DNA of 64,000 nucleotides, taken from positions 1,987,501 to 2,051,500 of the forward strand of contig NZ_CP079095.1 of the NCBI RefSeq assembly GCF_019285515.1. Direction: 5' to 3'. The notes below the pieces were generated by a model. It was not told the origin of the DNA, made no database searches, and worked only from the letters and a program-made list of their open reading frames with translations. Made by a program: the position numbers and the translations under genes. The DNA comes from Methylococcus sp. Mc7 (lineage in GTDB: Bacteria; Pseudomonadota; Gammaproteobacteria; Methylococcales; Methylococcaceae). This document shows positions 46,355 through 56,031 of this stretch, one piece after another. Within the stretch, counting starts at the first letter, position 1; each line of letters opens with the position of its first letter.

Positions 46355-49300
46355 ATGAATACCCTTCGCCCTGCTACGGAGACGCGTCCCGCCCGGCGCC
46401 TCCTCCTCGGAGTCCCGCTGCTCGCCCTGGCCGTGCTGCTGGCGCCGCAAGCGGTCTCGGCCGCGGCCAAGATCAAGATTGCCAAAGCGGCCTGGTCGGA
46501 AAAAGCCGGCGCATTGACGATCACCGGCAAAGCCAAGGGCGGAACCGGCGCCGTCGAGATCTACGACATCAATGGCCGCCGCCTGGGCAACGGCCAGGGC
46601 GGCAGTTTCGCGGTGACGCTGAACCGCCAGGACTTGGCGGGCATCCCTTGCGCGGTGCGGGTGCAATCCGGCGACACCGAGGTCATCAAGCCGGTGAAGG
46701 GTGCGCCCAAATCCTGCGCTGGCATGCCTGTCTGCAGCATCGTCAGCCCGGGCGACGGCACGGTCCTTCAGATGGGCGTGGAAACCCATTTCGAAGCCAA
46801 AGCCACGGCGAAAGCCCCGGCCGCCTTGCCGTTCAAATACGAGTGGGATTTCGGCGGCGGCGCCATGGGCTTCCCGTCCGGCACCCTGGCCCAGTCCGGT
46901 TCGGTCGGCGAACACGTGGCCTTCGTCCGCGATCACGGCGTTTATCGGGTCCGCTTCGTGGCGACCGACGCCCTGGGGCGCCGATGCGAGGATTCGATAG
47001 CCGTCAGCGTCGGCCAGGCGCCGGCCGCCCCGCCGGCGGCGGCGTCCCTCGCGGCGGCCTCGGTGCGGGCAGCCCCCAAGTTTGGCAGCGAGCTGGAGGG
47101 CAAGGCCGGCGACGTCGTGGTCCTTCCCTTCGCCCACAGCGCGGCCATGGGGCAGGGCGTGATGAACCTGGATGCGGGCAACCCCTGGCCCGGTTTTTTT
47201 CACTTGAACGCCATCGCGTATACCAAGGCGCGCCAGCCCTTGAACGTGGAAGCCGACGCCTTCGAGCTGTTCTATTCCGCCGCGGTGAATCCCGCCGATC
47301 CGGTGGGGGCGGATTCCATCAACACCACCAGCCGGAATTACCCGGTGGATGCCTCGTTCCGTGACGCCCAGATCAGGAAGACCGACATGTGGGAGGCTCA
47401 GGAAGGCTGGGAGACCACGGCGGGCTACGAGCCGTTCTGGCAGGTCGACGAGAGCACGCCGACGGTTTCGCCCTTGTGGAAGGAGCCGCCCACCATCACC
47501 AAGATATTGAACGCGGCCTTTCCCGACATGTGGGGACAGGGGGCCGATTGGACCTGGTACCTGGCCCGCAATTCGGTGCCGGACGAAGGCTATCTCACCG
47601 GCAAGTTCGAGACCCGGATGACCGGCGACCCTGCCGACAAGGACAATTTCAAGGGCGGCCTGATGCCGGGCAAGGACAATCCCTACCAAGCCAATACACC
47701 GCAGGCGTTCCCGACCCGGGAGGCGGATACCCAGGCTTTCCTGGCGCTGGGAATACCTTTGACCGACATGGACGACCAGGGCCGGGTCAATCCCTTCCCG
47801 GTGATGCGGGTGGAAGCCAGGAGCAAGTCCACCGGACAGACCGCCGCGGCCGCGGACGTCGCGTTCAATACCGCCAAGGACGTACGCTGCAGCGAATGTC
47901 ACGTCTATGGCGGCATCGGCGCCGATCCCACCGTGAAACGCTATCTGCGCCCGCAGAAGAAGGACGCCCAGGGCAATCCGATGTTCGACGGCTATGGCAA
48001 CAAGGTATTGCTGGCTGGAGAGAAGAATACCCGCGTCGAGTATTTTCCCGACTACATGAATTCCAATCCCAAGACTCTGGAAGAAAAGGAGAAGGAAGCC
48101 TTCTGGAATACCTATGCGATCCATCCCTTCATGGAGTTGCAGGACCGCACCGGCGCACTTCTGGACGATTGGGATCCCGACGGCGATGGCATCGCCGGCG
48201 AAGGAGACCATCACCCCTGGGAGAACGGCTTGCGCTACATCAAGCAGTTCAAGGCGCCCGAACCCTGCCAATGGTGCCATCAGTCCGCCTATCTGAACGA
48301 ATGCGGCTATGCCACCACCAACTGGGACGGCCTGGAATACGGCCCCTCGGAGCACCGCTTCCACGGCCGTATCCAGGTGGACGGGCAGGGCAAGGTGATC
48401 CGCGACGCTGAGGGCCGGCCGCTGATGTGGGACGACCAGGGGACGGGCAAGACCAACCCCAACTCGCTGTTCCCGGTCGTGGACAAGCAGGGCAACAAGG
48501 TTCCGATGGAGCAGAACTGCCTGAAGTGTCACGTGGGCGCCAGCCAGAAGGGCTATCACGACCCCATGTACAGCGCCGGCATCCAGTGCGCGGACTGCCA
48601 CGGCGACATGCTGGCCGTGGGCGACGTCTTCCCCAAGAAAGCCCAGGGGGATCAGCCGAGGAACGCCAAGGGCGAACTGGTCGATCCCGACAAGCTCGAC
48701 GAGCAGGGCAATCCGACGCCTGTGCATCGGGTCGACTATCTCGACCAGCCGAACTGCGGATCCTGCCATACCGGCAACGGAAACGAACCCGTGCGCAAGC
48801 TGGCCTACGATCCTGCCGACCCCGCGGCCACGCCGTTGTTGCCGGAGAATCCGCGGTTCGCCGTCAACAGCGCGAAGATCGCGTTCAATTATGTCGACTG
48901 GGACATGAACCGGGTGGACAAGAGCTACGATCTGCCCTTGTTCCGTAAGAGCCTGGACACCCACGGGAAGGTCCCTTGCGCGGCCTGCCATGGCTCCACC
49001 CATGCGATCTGGCCGATCAAGGAGCCCGGCGCCAACGAGAACGTGACCTCCCTCCAGTTGCAGGGCCATACCGGCCCCATCCTGGAATGCAACGTCTGCC
49101 ACACGGCGGATTCCTTCGCCAAGCTGGAGGACCTGGACGGCGGTCAGTACAGCGGCGACGCCAAACCCGGCATCCTGGGCGGGCCGCACAACACCCACCC
49201 GATCGACGACCCGTACTGGTGGAAGCAGGCCGATGGTGACGTCGCCAACAGCGACGGCAGTAACTACGGTGGCTGGCACAACAACTACGCCAAGCTGCCC

Positions 49301-49531
49301 GGAGCCAACGGCGAAGACCAGTGCGCGGCCTGCCACGGCAGCGACCACAAGGGCACCCGTCTGTCCAAGACGCCGGTGGACCGGGTGTTCGACTTCCGCG
49401 GCTTCGACGGCAAGAAGCTGAAGAAGGCCGGGTTCAAGGCCAAGGTCGTCAAGGTGGCCGCCGGCACGCCGATCGGCTGCGACACCTGCCATAGCCTGGA
49501 GACCAGCTTCAAGGGGGCGCCGGGGCATTAA
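46355..49531 (+). CDS. secreted nonaheme cytochrome c (paralogue 1)
   Basis: A 1058-residue protein with a signal peptide ending QAVSA-AA. Residues ~37-120 form a beta-rich module (KIKIAKAAWSEKAGALTITGKAKG), followed by a PKD-like domain (PFKYEWDFGGG; YRVRFVATDALGRRC) and a large middle region. Nine CXXCH heme sites begin at residues 512, 638, 722, 745, 801, 875, 912, 990 and 1042. Expected outside the cytoplasmic membrane as an electron carrier or redox enzyme; I recall copper-responsive surface cytochromes of this size in M. capsulatus. GGAGG lies 4 bases before the ATG. It is divergent from ccmD. The exact electron donor and acceptor are unknown. Confidence 0.88.
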   Translation: MNTLRPATETRPARRLLLGVPLLALAVLLAPQAVSAAAKIKIAKAAWSEKAGALTITGKAKGGTGAVEIYDINGRRLGNGQGGSFAVTLNRQDLAGIPCAVRVQSGDTEVIKPVKGAPKSCAGMPVCSIVSPGDGTVLQMGVETHFEAKATAKAPAALPFKYEWDFGGGAMGFPSGTLAQSGSVGEHVAFVRDHGVYRVRFVATDALGRRCEDSIAVSVGQAPAAPPAAASLAAASVRAAPKFGSELEGKAGDVVVLPFAHSAAMGQGVMNLDAGNPWPGFFHLNAIAYTKARQPLNVEADAFELFYSAAVNPADPVGADSINTTSRNYPVDASFRDAQIRKTDMWEAQEGWETTAGYEPFWQVDESTPTVSPLWKEPPTITKILNAAFPDMWGQGADWTWYLARNSVPDEGYLTGKFETRMTGDPADKDNFKGGLMPGKDNPYQANTPQAFPTREADTQAFLALGIPLTDMDDQGRVNPFPVMRVEARSKSTGQTAAAADVAFNTAKDVRCSECHVYGGIGADPTVKRYLRPQKKDAQGNPMFDGYGNKVLLAGEKNTRVEYFPDYMNSNPKTLEEKEKEAFWNTYAIHPFMELQDRTGALLDDWDPDGDGIAGEGDHHPWENGLRYIKQFKAPEPCQWCHQSAYLNECGYATTNWDGLEYGPSEHRFHGRIQVDGQGKVIRDAEGRPLMWDDQGTGKTNPNSLFPVVDKQGNKVPMEQNCLKCHVGASQKGYHDPMYSAGIQCADCHGDMLAVGDVFPKKAQGDQPRNAKGELVDPDKLDEQGNPTPVHRVDYLDQPNCGSCHTGNGNEPVRKLAYDPADPAATPLLPENPRFAVNSAKIAFNYVDWDMNRVDKSYDLPLFRKSLDTHGKVPCAACHGSTHAIWPIKEPGANENVTSLQLQGHTGPILECNVCHTADSFAKLEDLDGGQYSGDAKPGILGGPHNTHPIDDPYWWKQADGDVANSDGSNYGGWHNNYAKLPGANGEDQCAACHGSDHKGTRLSKTPVDRVFDFRGFDGKKLKKAGFKAKVVKVAAGTPIGCDTCHSLETSFKGAPGH

Positions 49532-49561
49532 AATCCACCGGCGATTCGATTCCAGGTCAAT

Positions 49562-49589
49562 AGCGGGGCAGTGATGCCCCGCTTGTCTT
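49562..49589 (+). terminator. intrinsic terminator after cytochrome 1
   Basis: GCGGGGCA/TGCCCCGC stem with GTGA loop, followed by TTGTCTT, 31 bp after the stop. The terminator after cytochrome 2 uses the same stem sequence. Confidence 0.75.
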
Positions 49590-49700
49590 GCGGACCTCTC
49601 CCATCCTTCGTTGCGATTCGCGAGACGGAACAGCCGGCAATCCTAGAACAAGCAGTTGGATGAGTGTGAGCAATTTCAAACCCAAGTCCACCGTGGTTGC

Positions 49701-49780
49701 ACCCTCACCCCTACCCCTCCCCCAGTGGGAGAGGGGTTCTGCTCCCTTCTCCCCGCGGGAGAAGGGCCAGGGATGAGGGT
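49701..49780. repeat. GC-rich composite hairpin repeat
   Basis: Two hairpins (CCCCTCCCCC-AGT-GGGAGAGGGG and CCCTTCTCCC-CGC-GGGAGAAGGG) are nested in outer CCCTCA/TGAGGG arms. It is related to the repeat at 23368. The rest of 49532-49848 holds only the terminator above and no gene. Confidence 0.65.
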
Positions 49781-49848
49781 TAGCGGCCTTTCATACTCCC
49801 CGCAACTGCTGGATTTAGGACTACAGGTTTTTGTAGCACGACCCGGCC

Positions 49849-50145
49849 TCAGTTCGGCGCGAGCCGCTTTCTTGTCCAATTGGGATCGCGGCGACAATCC
49901 AATACCGCCATGACCAGGACGGTTTCCTCGATGAGCCGATAATAGACGGCAAACGGAAATCGCTTGGCAATGAGCCTGTGATAGCCGAACACGATGCGAT
50001 GCATGCCCCCGTAAAAAACCAGGGAGTCGATATCCGCATAGAGCGAGTCGAGAAAGTACGGTCCCAGACCCGGCGAACGCCCCTCGTAGAAGCGATACCC
50101 TTCTTCGAGATCGCTTGCGGCAGCGGCGAGGATTTTTACTTGCAC
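49849..50145 (-). CDS. ParE/RelE-type toxin
   Basis: A 98-residue toxin-like protein: VKILAAAASDLEEGYRFYEGRSPGLGPYFLDSLYADIDSL, HRIVFGYHRLIAKRFPFAVYYRLIEETVLVMAVLDCRRDP. This is the ParE/RelE pattern. The GTG at 50145 is chosen because it overlaps the antitoxin end by 10 bp; longer starts are inside the antitoxin gene. Confidence 0.85.
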   Translation of the reverse strand: MQVKILAAAASDLEEGYRFYEGRSPGLGPYFLDSLYADIDSLVFYGGMHRIVFGYHRLIAKRFPFAVYYRLIEETVLVMAVLDCRRDPNWTRKRLAPN

Positions 50146-50363
50146 GCGACGTTTCGGCGGATTCTTTCCTTGGCCTCTTCCCAATCGGACACGCCCATTG
50201 TCCCCCCGGCCAAAGCCGCTTCACGATCCCGCAGGATGGGCTCATGCCAATGGGGGGAATCGAAGGACGGGTCTTCTTGAGTCAGATCCGCCCAGAGGCG
50301 TTCCATGAGTTCGAGTTTTTGCGCGTGGGTAAGTCGCGATAAAGAGAATTCCGGGGCTTCCAT
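50136..50363 (-). CDS. addiction-module antitoxin (RHH/TIGR02574-like)
   Basis: A 75-residue acidic protein: LSRLTHAQKLELMERLWADLTQEDP, PHWHEPILRDREAALAGGTMGVSDWEEAKERIRRNV. It matches the small 'putative addiction module component' proteins paired with ParE-like toxins. The ATG at 50363 starts MEAPEFSL. Confidence 0.82.
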   Translation of the reverse strand: MEAPEFSLSRLTHAQKLELMERLWADLTQEDPSFDSPHWHEPILRDREAALAGGTMGVSDWEEAKERIRRNVACK

Positions 50364-50681
50364 CGCTCTAGCGGTCGCCAATAAAAGAAACGGACAGGAA
50401 TACAGTCTTGCATGGGGAGGCCGGATTCTCAACCGCCTCCCCGCTTTCCAGCCGGACCTGCGGAAAGTGGAGATTCGGCAAATCCCGGAGGTGGCCGGCG
50501 AGATGCCATACGGACCGCCGGGCGTTGCTCACCGCCAACGTTGTGTATTCTCAACCCCCCTGAGCGGTACTCAGCCAAGGAGGATAGTCCCTCCGGGCTA
50601 TCGGTCCCTCCCCACGGCGGGTTTGCGGGGTACCCAGGTTTCGATCCGGGAAGCGGCCTGTGTCATCCGTTTGGGGCGGGC
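50364..50681. other. gene-free stretch between antitoxin and haloperoxidase genes
   Basis: No gene is supported. A perfect 8-bp inverted repeat GGGGAGGC/GCCTCCCC occurs at 50414-50442 and could terminate the haloperoxidase transcript read on the minus strand. Confidence 0.5.
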
Positions 50682-53297
50682 CTACCGGTCTGCCGCCCCG
50701 CCGAAATATTCCATCGCCCTGGCTAAGGCGCCGCGCCCGACCTGTTGACCTATCCTGCGTCCGGCGAAGTCATCGGCCTCGACGTGGATGCCGCCCCACA
50801 GCCTGGACTGGCCGGCCTGGTCGGCGGCGTCGAAGTAGCTGGCCCATTGCAGCCGCAGGTCGACGGAAGGTCCGCGCTCGTGGATGAGATAGTCGTCTTT
50901 TCGTGCGGTGAACTCCATCAGTCCGCCTGGAAAGTAGGGGCTGCCGGTGAGCGCCGCCAGCACTTCGGCAGCCGCCCGGCTGAAGGTGCTGTGGCCCGAA
51001 ATGTAGCCGGGGAAGGCGGGTGTGACGAAAGTCCTGCGCTGATAAGGAACCCAGGCGGTGCCCAGGCCCCAGCGCACCCCGCTGACCTGGGTTTGAGGAT
51101 CGGCCGGGCTGCCCGGCCATGACAGCAGCGCGACGTCGCCGATCCTGCCGCCGGCTTCGGCGGAGACCAGTTCCGCATGGCGTCCGCCCGGAGCCGCGGT
51201 TTCCGGGGTGACGAGTTCGACCAGGCCGGGCTTGAGCGGCAGTCCCCGCGGGCTGTAGGAGGGCAGGGACGGGTCGGACGACTGACCGTTCCTGGCCATA
51301 TAGCGGATCATCGTGATCGGGCGCACGCCGTCGTATTTCCGCTTGCTGCCCCAGCAAGCGATGGCCGCGTCGTGAAGCGCGCCGTTGAGGGCGAAATAGG
51401 TCTTCACGTCCCATTCCAGCGGGGCCAGTTCCGGGCCGCCGCCGCCGATACGGCGTTGGAAGCCGGGCGAGTCGGCAACGGCGTTGGCGATGGTGTTCCA
51501 GTGGCCGGGCGGGGTCTCCGAATGCGGTCCGTCCGCCCAGAATTCGGCGACCACCCGCCCGAAATCGCCGCGCGGGACGACCTGCGGCGGGTAGGGCTGG
51601 CCGGTCGCCGGATTGACGGGATGGCCGGTTCCCTCGTTCGAGCCGAGCGGGTTGTTGCCCAGGGATGCGGGCGAGACGTCCATCGTCGCCCCGTCGTCCG
51701 CCGCCAGTTGGCTGGCCAGCTCGATCACGCGGAGCGCCTGCGCCTTGTATTCCGCGTCTCCCTCGCCGCCGAGCCGCGGCGGCGGGCCGGGATCGTAAAG
51801 CGCTTCCGCCGTGGCGATATCCGGGAGAGCGAAGGGGATCACTCCGCCCCATTGCGATCCGATGAACGTCTGGACCTTGCCGGGCAACGGAATTCCGTTC
51901 TGGGAAACGGTCTTGTCCAGGGCGAGCGGCTGCCAGCGATTGGGATCGAGGTGGTAGCCGGGGTCCGAGGGATCGGTGAGGTCTATCCCCGGCAGCTTCA
52001 CGACCAGGGGTTTGTTCACCGGCGTATAGGTGGGGTCCTGGTAGTTGGCGGCTTCGCCGGCGCCGTCCCGGTCGCCGAAGGCGAGCACCGCCGCGGCGAT
52101 CCGGTTTCCGACCGAAGCAGGCGTGTTTCCGGTGGTGTCGGTGAGGCCGGGGTCCAGGCCCAGCCGGGCCATGCGGGAACCGAAGCGGGCCTGCGAAGCC
52201 GCAGAGCCCAGGGCGAGTTTTTCCGAGTAGCGCCGGGACAGGACCCGGTAGGCCGCGTAGCTGATGGCAATCCTGCGGTCATGCTCGATGTCCGCCGACG
52301 CCGGATGTTCAGCCGTGAGATAGGGCTTCGACCCGCCGCCATAGGCCGTCCAGGCGTCGTACATCGCGAGCGAGAGATGGAAAAGGTTGCGTGCGTGGAC
52401 GCCGGGACGGGGATTGTCCAGCCGGATGGCATCCAGGATTTCCTCGTTCCATTGCCGCGCGACCGACCAATGACGCTGCGGACGGCTGTCGCAATAGGGG
52501 GCCGCAAAATAGTTGCCGCGCTTGCGGCAGTCGGCGGAGAGGCGGTCGGCCCGGTTGACCGCGGTGCAAGCGCTGCAATGCGCCTGGGCGACCAGACAGG
52601 CGCCGGGTTCCCCGCCGGGCAGGCTGGCGCAGAGGCCGGGAAAAGCGGTGCGTCCGGCGATCCCTTCACAGCGGCGGGCAATGCGGCTCTCGGCTTTTCG
52701 TTCCGTGTCCCGCAGGCGCGGAGAGTCGACGCCGATGCAGGCTTCCAGATCGGCCGCCGTACTCGCTTGGTTCCCCTTCAGGCGTTTTCGGACGCAGCGG
52801 TGATATTCGGCCAGTTCGGTCCTGACGAAGGTGGCGAAAGACTGCGCGAGCGTCAGTTGGCAGCGCGCCGTGGCGCGGTCTCCGCCGCCCGAATCCAGCA
52901 CGTCGGCAAGCTCGGCGCCGAACAGGGCGGTCATCTCGGATGCCTCGGAAAATGCGGCGTTGACGTCCTCCGGATTCGCCGGACCGAATGCCGGCGTCTC
53001 GCCGCATTCCCGTGCCGCGGCGGCGAGGGTTGCGTCGCGGGCGTGCTCGATGTCGGGATTCCGGGCGGCAAGGCAGGCGCCGATTCCGTCCGCCGCGAGT
53101 TTTCCCCGTACCGAGGCTTTGACGCAATGGAGCGCGGCGCGGGCCGCCGCGCTGGCCACGCCGGCCCCGGCTTTCTGGAGTGCCGCGATGCAGCGCTGCT
53201 GGGCGGCCGCCGGAGGCGCGTCCGCGGCAGTCGCCGTGTTTCCGGCCAATAACAAAAGGATGAAGATGAGTGCTGCGGGGGAAGTAAAGGGATGCAT
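50682..53297 (-). CDS. secreted vanadium-dependent haloperoxidase-like protein (PAP2 fold)
   Basis: An 871-residue protein with a signal peptide (FTSPAALIFILLLLAGNTATA). Residues ~25-270 are an unusual Cys-containing helical region (CSACTAVNRADRLSADCRKR). The C-terminal half has the vanadate/PAP2 site: KRKYDGVRPITMIRY, GYISGHSTFSRAAAEVL and SRLWGGIHVEADD supply Lys/Arg, Ser-Gly-His and Arg...His. It would oxidise halides with peroxide, or act as a phosphatase. Typical vanadium haloperoxidases of this type are 450-650 residues, so the N-terminal extension is extra. It is monocistronic. Confidence 0.85.
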   Translation of the reverse strand: MHPFTSPAALIFILLLLAGNTATAADAPPAAAQQRCIAALQKAGAGVASAAARAALHCVKASVRGKLAADGIGACLAARNPDIEHARDATLAAAARECGETPAFGPANPEDVNAAFSEASEMTALFGAELADVLDSGGGDRATARCQLTLAQSFATFVRTELAEYHRCVRKRLKGNQASTAADLEACIGVDSPRLRDTERKAESRIARRCEGIAGRTAFPGLCASLPGGEPGACLVAQAHCSACTAVNRADRLSADCRKRGNYFAAPYCDSRPQRHWSVARQWNEEILDAIRLDNPRPGVHARNLFHLSLAMYDAWTAYGGGSKPYLTAEHPASADIEHDRRIAISYAAYRVLSRRYSEKLALGSAASQARFGSRMARLGLDPGLTDTTGNTPASVGNRIAAAVLAFGDRDGAGEAANYQDPTYTPVNKPLVVKLPGIDLTDPSDPGYHLDPNRWQPLALDKTVSQNGIPLPGKVQTFIGSQWGGVIPFALPDIATAEALYDPGPPPRLGGEGDAEYKAQALRVIELASQLAADDGATMDVSPASLGNNPLGSNEGTGHPVNPATGQPYPPQVVPRGDFGRVVAEFWADGPHSETPPGHWNTIANAVADSPGFQRRIGGGGPELAPLEWDVKTYFALNGALHDAAIACWGSKRKYDGVRPITMIRYMARNGQSSDPSLPSYSPRGLPLKPGLVELVTPETAAPGGRHAELVSAEAGGRIGDVALLSWPGSPADPQTQVSGVRWGLGTAWVPYQRRTFVTPAFPGYISGHSTFSRAAAEVLAALTGSPYFPGGLMEFTARKDDYLIHERGPSVDLRLQWASYFDAADQAGQSRLWGGIHVEADDFAGRRIGQQVGRGALARAMEYFGGAADR

Positions 53298-53532
53298 GGG
53301 GACGGTCGGAGGAAGGCGGGGACAGGGCCGTTCAACGTACTTCCCGCCAAGCAGGGACTGTGCCGAGCGTTGATGCGTCGGCGAGTATGGCGCGTCCTCA
53401 CGCTCCGACCGTCGTCGAGGAGCCGGTGAGGTTGTGTTTGGATTGAAATCCGGGCGAGGGATTTCGAGCGATGTGGCATGTCACGCAAGTCGTGCGTGAA
53501 ATTGCCGGCCCCCATGTCGTTCCGGTATTCGA

Positions 53533-54132
53533 TCAGCCCGTTCCCTGTTCCCCTTCACCCTGCTGGCCCGCCGTGGACGCCCAAAGATCGGCCAGGGAGA
53601 ACGCCAGTTCGGCGAAAGGCGGAGCGCGCACCTCGTCGGCTTCCTGCCAGGCGCCTTCCAGCAGCCAATGGCCGTCGTGGAGGCGGAAGACCTCCAGCGT
53701 GTGCAGATCCGGCTCGACCAGCCACAGCCATTGCACGGCTTGTCCGGCGTAGATCGGCATCTTGACCACGCGGTCGATGCGCGCCGTGCCGGGGGAGAGC
53801 ACCTCGCACACCCAATCCGGCGCCAGGGTGAAATAGGCCTCGTCGGGCAAGGCCGGCATCCGCTCGCGCCGCCAGCCGGCCAGGTCGGGCACCAGGATGT
53901 GCGGTCCCAGATGCAATTCGGGTTCGAACAATATCCACCACCCGCCGGGACCGCCACGCCCCTGATGATAGGGTGGAACGATTTCACCGGTCAGAATGGA
54001 GGTGGCCTGCGCGTGTCTAGGCGCGGGGCGGGGCTGGGTGACGAGCTGGCCGTTCAGGATTTCACCGATGACGTGCTCGGGCAGATCGAACAGGTCGCGG
54101 TATTCGGCCAGGCGTTCGGCGGGGCGGCTCAT
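53533..54132 (-). CDS. Uma2-family (DUF820) putative endonuclease, copy A
   Basis: A 199-residue PD-(D/E)XK-fold protein: ILNGQLVTQPRPAPRHA, HILVPDLAGWRRERMP, FTLAPDWVCEVLSPGTARIDRVVKMPIYA carry the Asp, Glu and Lys of the predicted active site. It is the most diverged of four tandem copies; differences cluster in the middle. Its C-terminus runs past LADLWA for 14 extra residues because the repeat boundary falls there. The start MSRPAERLAEY (54132) has GGAAG 6-7 bases upstream. Role unknown. Confidence 0.82.
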   Translation of the reverse strand: MSRPAERLAEYRDLFDLPEHVIGEILNGQLVTQPRPAPRHAQATSILTGEIVPPYHQGRGGPGGWWILFEPELHLGPHILVPDLAGWRRERMPALPDEAYFTLAPDWVCEVLSPGTARIDRVVKMPIYAGQAVQWLWLVEPDLHTLEVFRLHDGHWLLEGAWQEADEVRAPPFAELAFSLADLWASTAGQQGEGEQGTG

Positions 54133-54207
54133 GGAAAGACTTCCGGGTTGGGCGACGCCGTCCATCATGGCGATTTTCCGCCGCCCGGTCTACCTCATCG
54201 CCATCGT

Positions 54208-54765
54208 CTAAGCCCAAAGATCGGCCAGGGAGAAAACCAGTTCGGCGAAAGGCAGAGCGCGCACCTCATCGGCTTCCTGCCAGGCGCCTTCCAGCAGCCA
54301 ATGGCCGTCGTGGAGGCGGAAGACCTCCAGCGTGTGCAGATCCGGCTCGACCAGCCACAGCCATTGCACGGCTTGTCCGGCGTAGATCGGCATCTTGACC
54401 ACGCGGTCGATGCGCGCCGTGCCGGGGGAGAGCACCTCGCACACCCAATCCGGCGCCAGGGTGAAATAGGCCTCGTCGGGCAAGGCCGGCATCCGCTCGC
54501 GTCGCCAGCCGGCCAGGTCGGGCACCAGGATGTGCGGTCCCAGATGCATTTCGGGTTCGTCGAGGATCCACCAGCCGCCGGGACCACCGCGGCCTTGGTC
54601 ATAAGGTCCGATCAGTTCACCGCCGACGATCGACGATGCGCGGGCGTGTTTCGGCGCGGGGCGGGGTTGTGTAATGACTTGGCCGTTCAGGATTTCGCCG
54701 ATGACGTGCTCGGGTAGGTCGAACAGGTCGCGGTATTCGGCCAGGCGTTCGGCGGGGCGGCTCAT
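54208..54765 (-). CDS. Uma2-family putative endonuclease, copy B
   Basis: A 185-residue copy ending LADLWA. The active-site residues (PDLAGWRRE; CEVLSPGT...DRVVKMPIY) are conserved. It differs from copy A mainly between residues 35 and 75 (VITQPRPAPKHARASSIVGGELIGPYDQG). Identical in protein sequence to copy C. Confidence 0.82.
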   Translation of the reverse strand: MSRPAERLAEYRDLFDLPEHVIGEILNGQVITQPRPAPKHARASSIVGGELIGPYDQGRGGPGGWWILDEPEMHLGPHILVPDLAGWRRERMPALPDEAYFTLAPDWVCEVLSPGTARIDRVVKMPIYAGQAVQWLWLVEPDLHTLEVFRLHDGHWLLEGAWQEADEVRALPFAELVFSLADLWA

Positions 54766-54840
54766 GGAAAGACTTCCGGGCTGGGCGACGCCGTCCATCA
54801 TGGCGATTTTCCGCCGCCCGGTCTACCTCATCGCCATCGT

Positions 54841-55398
54841 CTAAGCCCAAAGATCGGCCAGGGAGAAAACCAGTTCGGCGAAAGGCAGAGCGCGCACCTC
54901 ATCGGCTTCCTGCCAGGCGCCTTCCAGCAGCCAATGGCCGTCGTGGAGGCGGAAGACCTCCAGCGTGTGCAGATCCGGCTCGACCAGCCACAGCCATTGC
55001 ACGGCTTGTCCGGCGTAGATCGGCATCTTGACCACGCGGTCGATGCGCGCCGTGCCGGGGGAGAGCACCTCGCACACCCAATCCGGCGCCAGGGTGAAAT
55101 AGGCCTCGTCGGGCAAGGCCGGCATCCGCTCGCGTCGCCAGCCGGCCAGGTCGGGCACCAGGATGTGCGGTCCCAGATGCATTTCGGGTTCGTCGAGGAT
55201 CCACCAGCCGCCGGGACCACCGCGGCCTTGGTCATAAGGTCCGATCAGTTCACCGCCGACGATCGACGATGCGCGGGCGTGTTTCGGCGCGGGGCGGGGT
55301 TGTGTAATGACTTGGCCGTTCAGGATTTCGCCGATGACGTGCTCGGGTAGGTCGAACAGGTCGCGGTATTCGGCCAGGCGTTCGGCGGGGCGGCTCAT
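54841..55398 (-). CDS. Uma2-family putative endonuclease, copy C
   Basis: A 185-residue copy whose protein is identical to copy B. Same start context, same 39-bp spacer beyond the MMDG codons. Recent duplication or gene conversion is inferred. Confidence 0.82.
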   Translation of the reverse strand: MSRPAERLAEYRDLFDLPEHVIGEILNGQVITQPRPAPKHARASSIVGGELIGPYDQGRGGPGGWWILDEPEMHLGPHILVPDLAGWRRERMPALPDEAYFTLAPDWVCEVLSPGTARIDRVVKMPIYAGQAVQWLWLVEPDLHTLEVFRLHDGHWLLEGAWQEADEVRALPFAELVFSLADLWA

Positions 55399-55473
55399 GG
55401 AAAGACTTCCGGGCTGGGCGACGCCGTCCATCATGGCGATTTTCCGCCGCCCGGTCTACCTCATCGCCATCGT

Positions 55474-56031
55474 CTAAGCCCAAAGATCGGCCAGGGAGAA
55501 AACCAGTTCGGCGAAAGGCAGAGCGCGCACCTCATCGGCTTCCTGCCAGGCGCCTTCCAGCAGCCAATGGCCGTCGTGGAGGCGGAAGACCTCCAGCGTG
55601 TGCAGATCCGGCTCGACCAGCCACAGCCATTGCACGGCTTGTCCGGCGTAGATCGGCATCTTGACCACGCGGTCGATGCGCGCCGTGCCGGGGGAGAGCA
55701 CCTCGCACACCCAATCCGGCGCCAGGGTGAAATAGGCCTCGTCGGGCAAGGCCGGCATCCGCTCGCGTCGCCAGCCGGCCAGGTCGGGCACCAGGATGTG
55801 CGGTCCCAGATGCATTTCGGGTTCGTCGAGGATCCACCAGCCGCCGGGACCACCGCGGCCTTGGTCATAAGGTCCGATCAGTTCACCGCCGACGATCGAC
55901 GATGCGCGGGCGTGTTTCGGCGCGGGGCGGGGTTGTGTAATGACTTGGCCGTTCAGGATTTCGCCGATGACGTGCTCGGGTAGGTCGAACAGGTCGCGGT
56001 ATTCGGCCAGGCGTTCGGCGGGGCGGCTCAT
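55474..56031 (-). CDS. Uma2-family putative endonuclease, copy D
   Basis: A 185-residue copy identical to B and C from MSRPAERLAEY to LADLWA. The upstream bases differ (TCCTCCC instead of TCTTTCC before the ATG), marking the outer end of the repeat array. As the promoter-proximal copy it may carry the array's native promoter. Confidence 0.82.
   Translation of the reverse strand: MSRPAERLAEYRDLFDLPEHVIGEILNGQVITQPRPAPKHARASSIVGGELIGPYDQGRGGPGGWWILDEPEMHLGPHILVPDLAGWRRERMPALPDEAYFTLAPDWVCEVLSPGTARIDRVVKMPIYAGQAVQWLWLVEPDLHTLEVFRLHDGHWLLEGAWQEADEVRALPFAELVFSLADLWA

Noticed and set aside
45947-49528. Very long open frame (1193 codons) on the minus strand opposite cytochrome 1
   Set aside because: It mirrors the codon pattern of a GC-rich gene, has low-complexity His/Gly/Val content and no family features; the plus strand has signal peptide and nine heme motifs.
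51177-53252. 691-codon plus-strand frame opposite the haloperoxidase
   Set aside because: Shadow frame; the minus strand has the signal peptide and the vanadate-site motifs.
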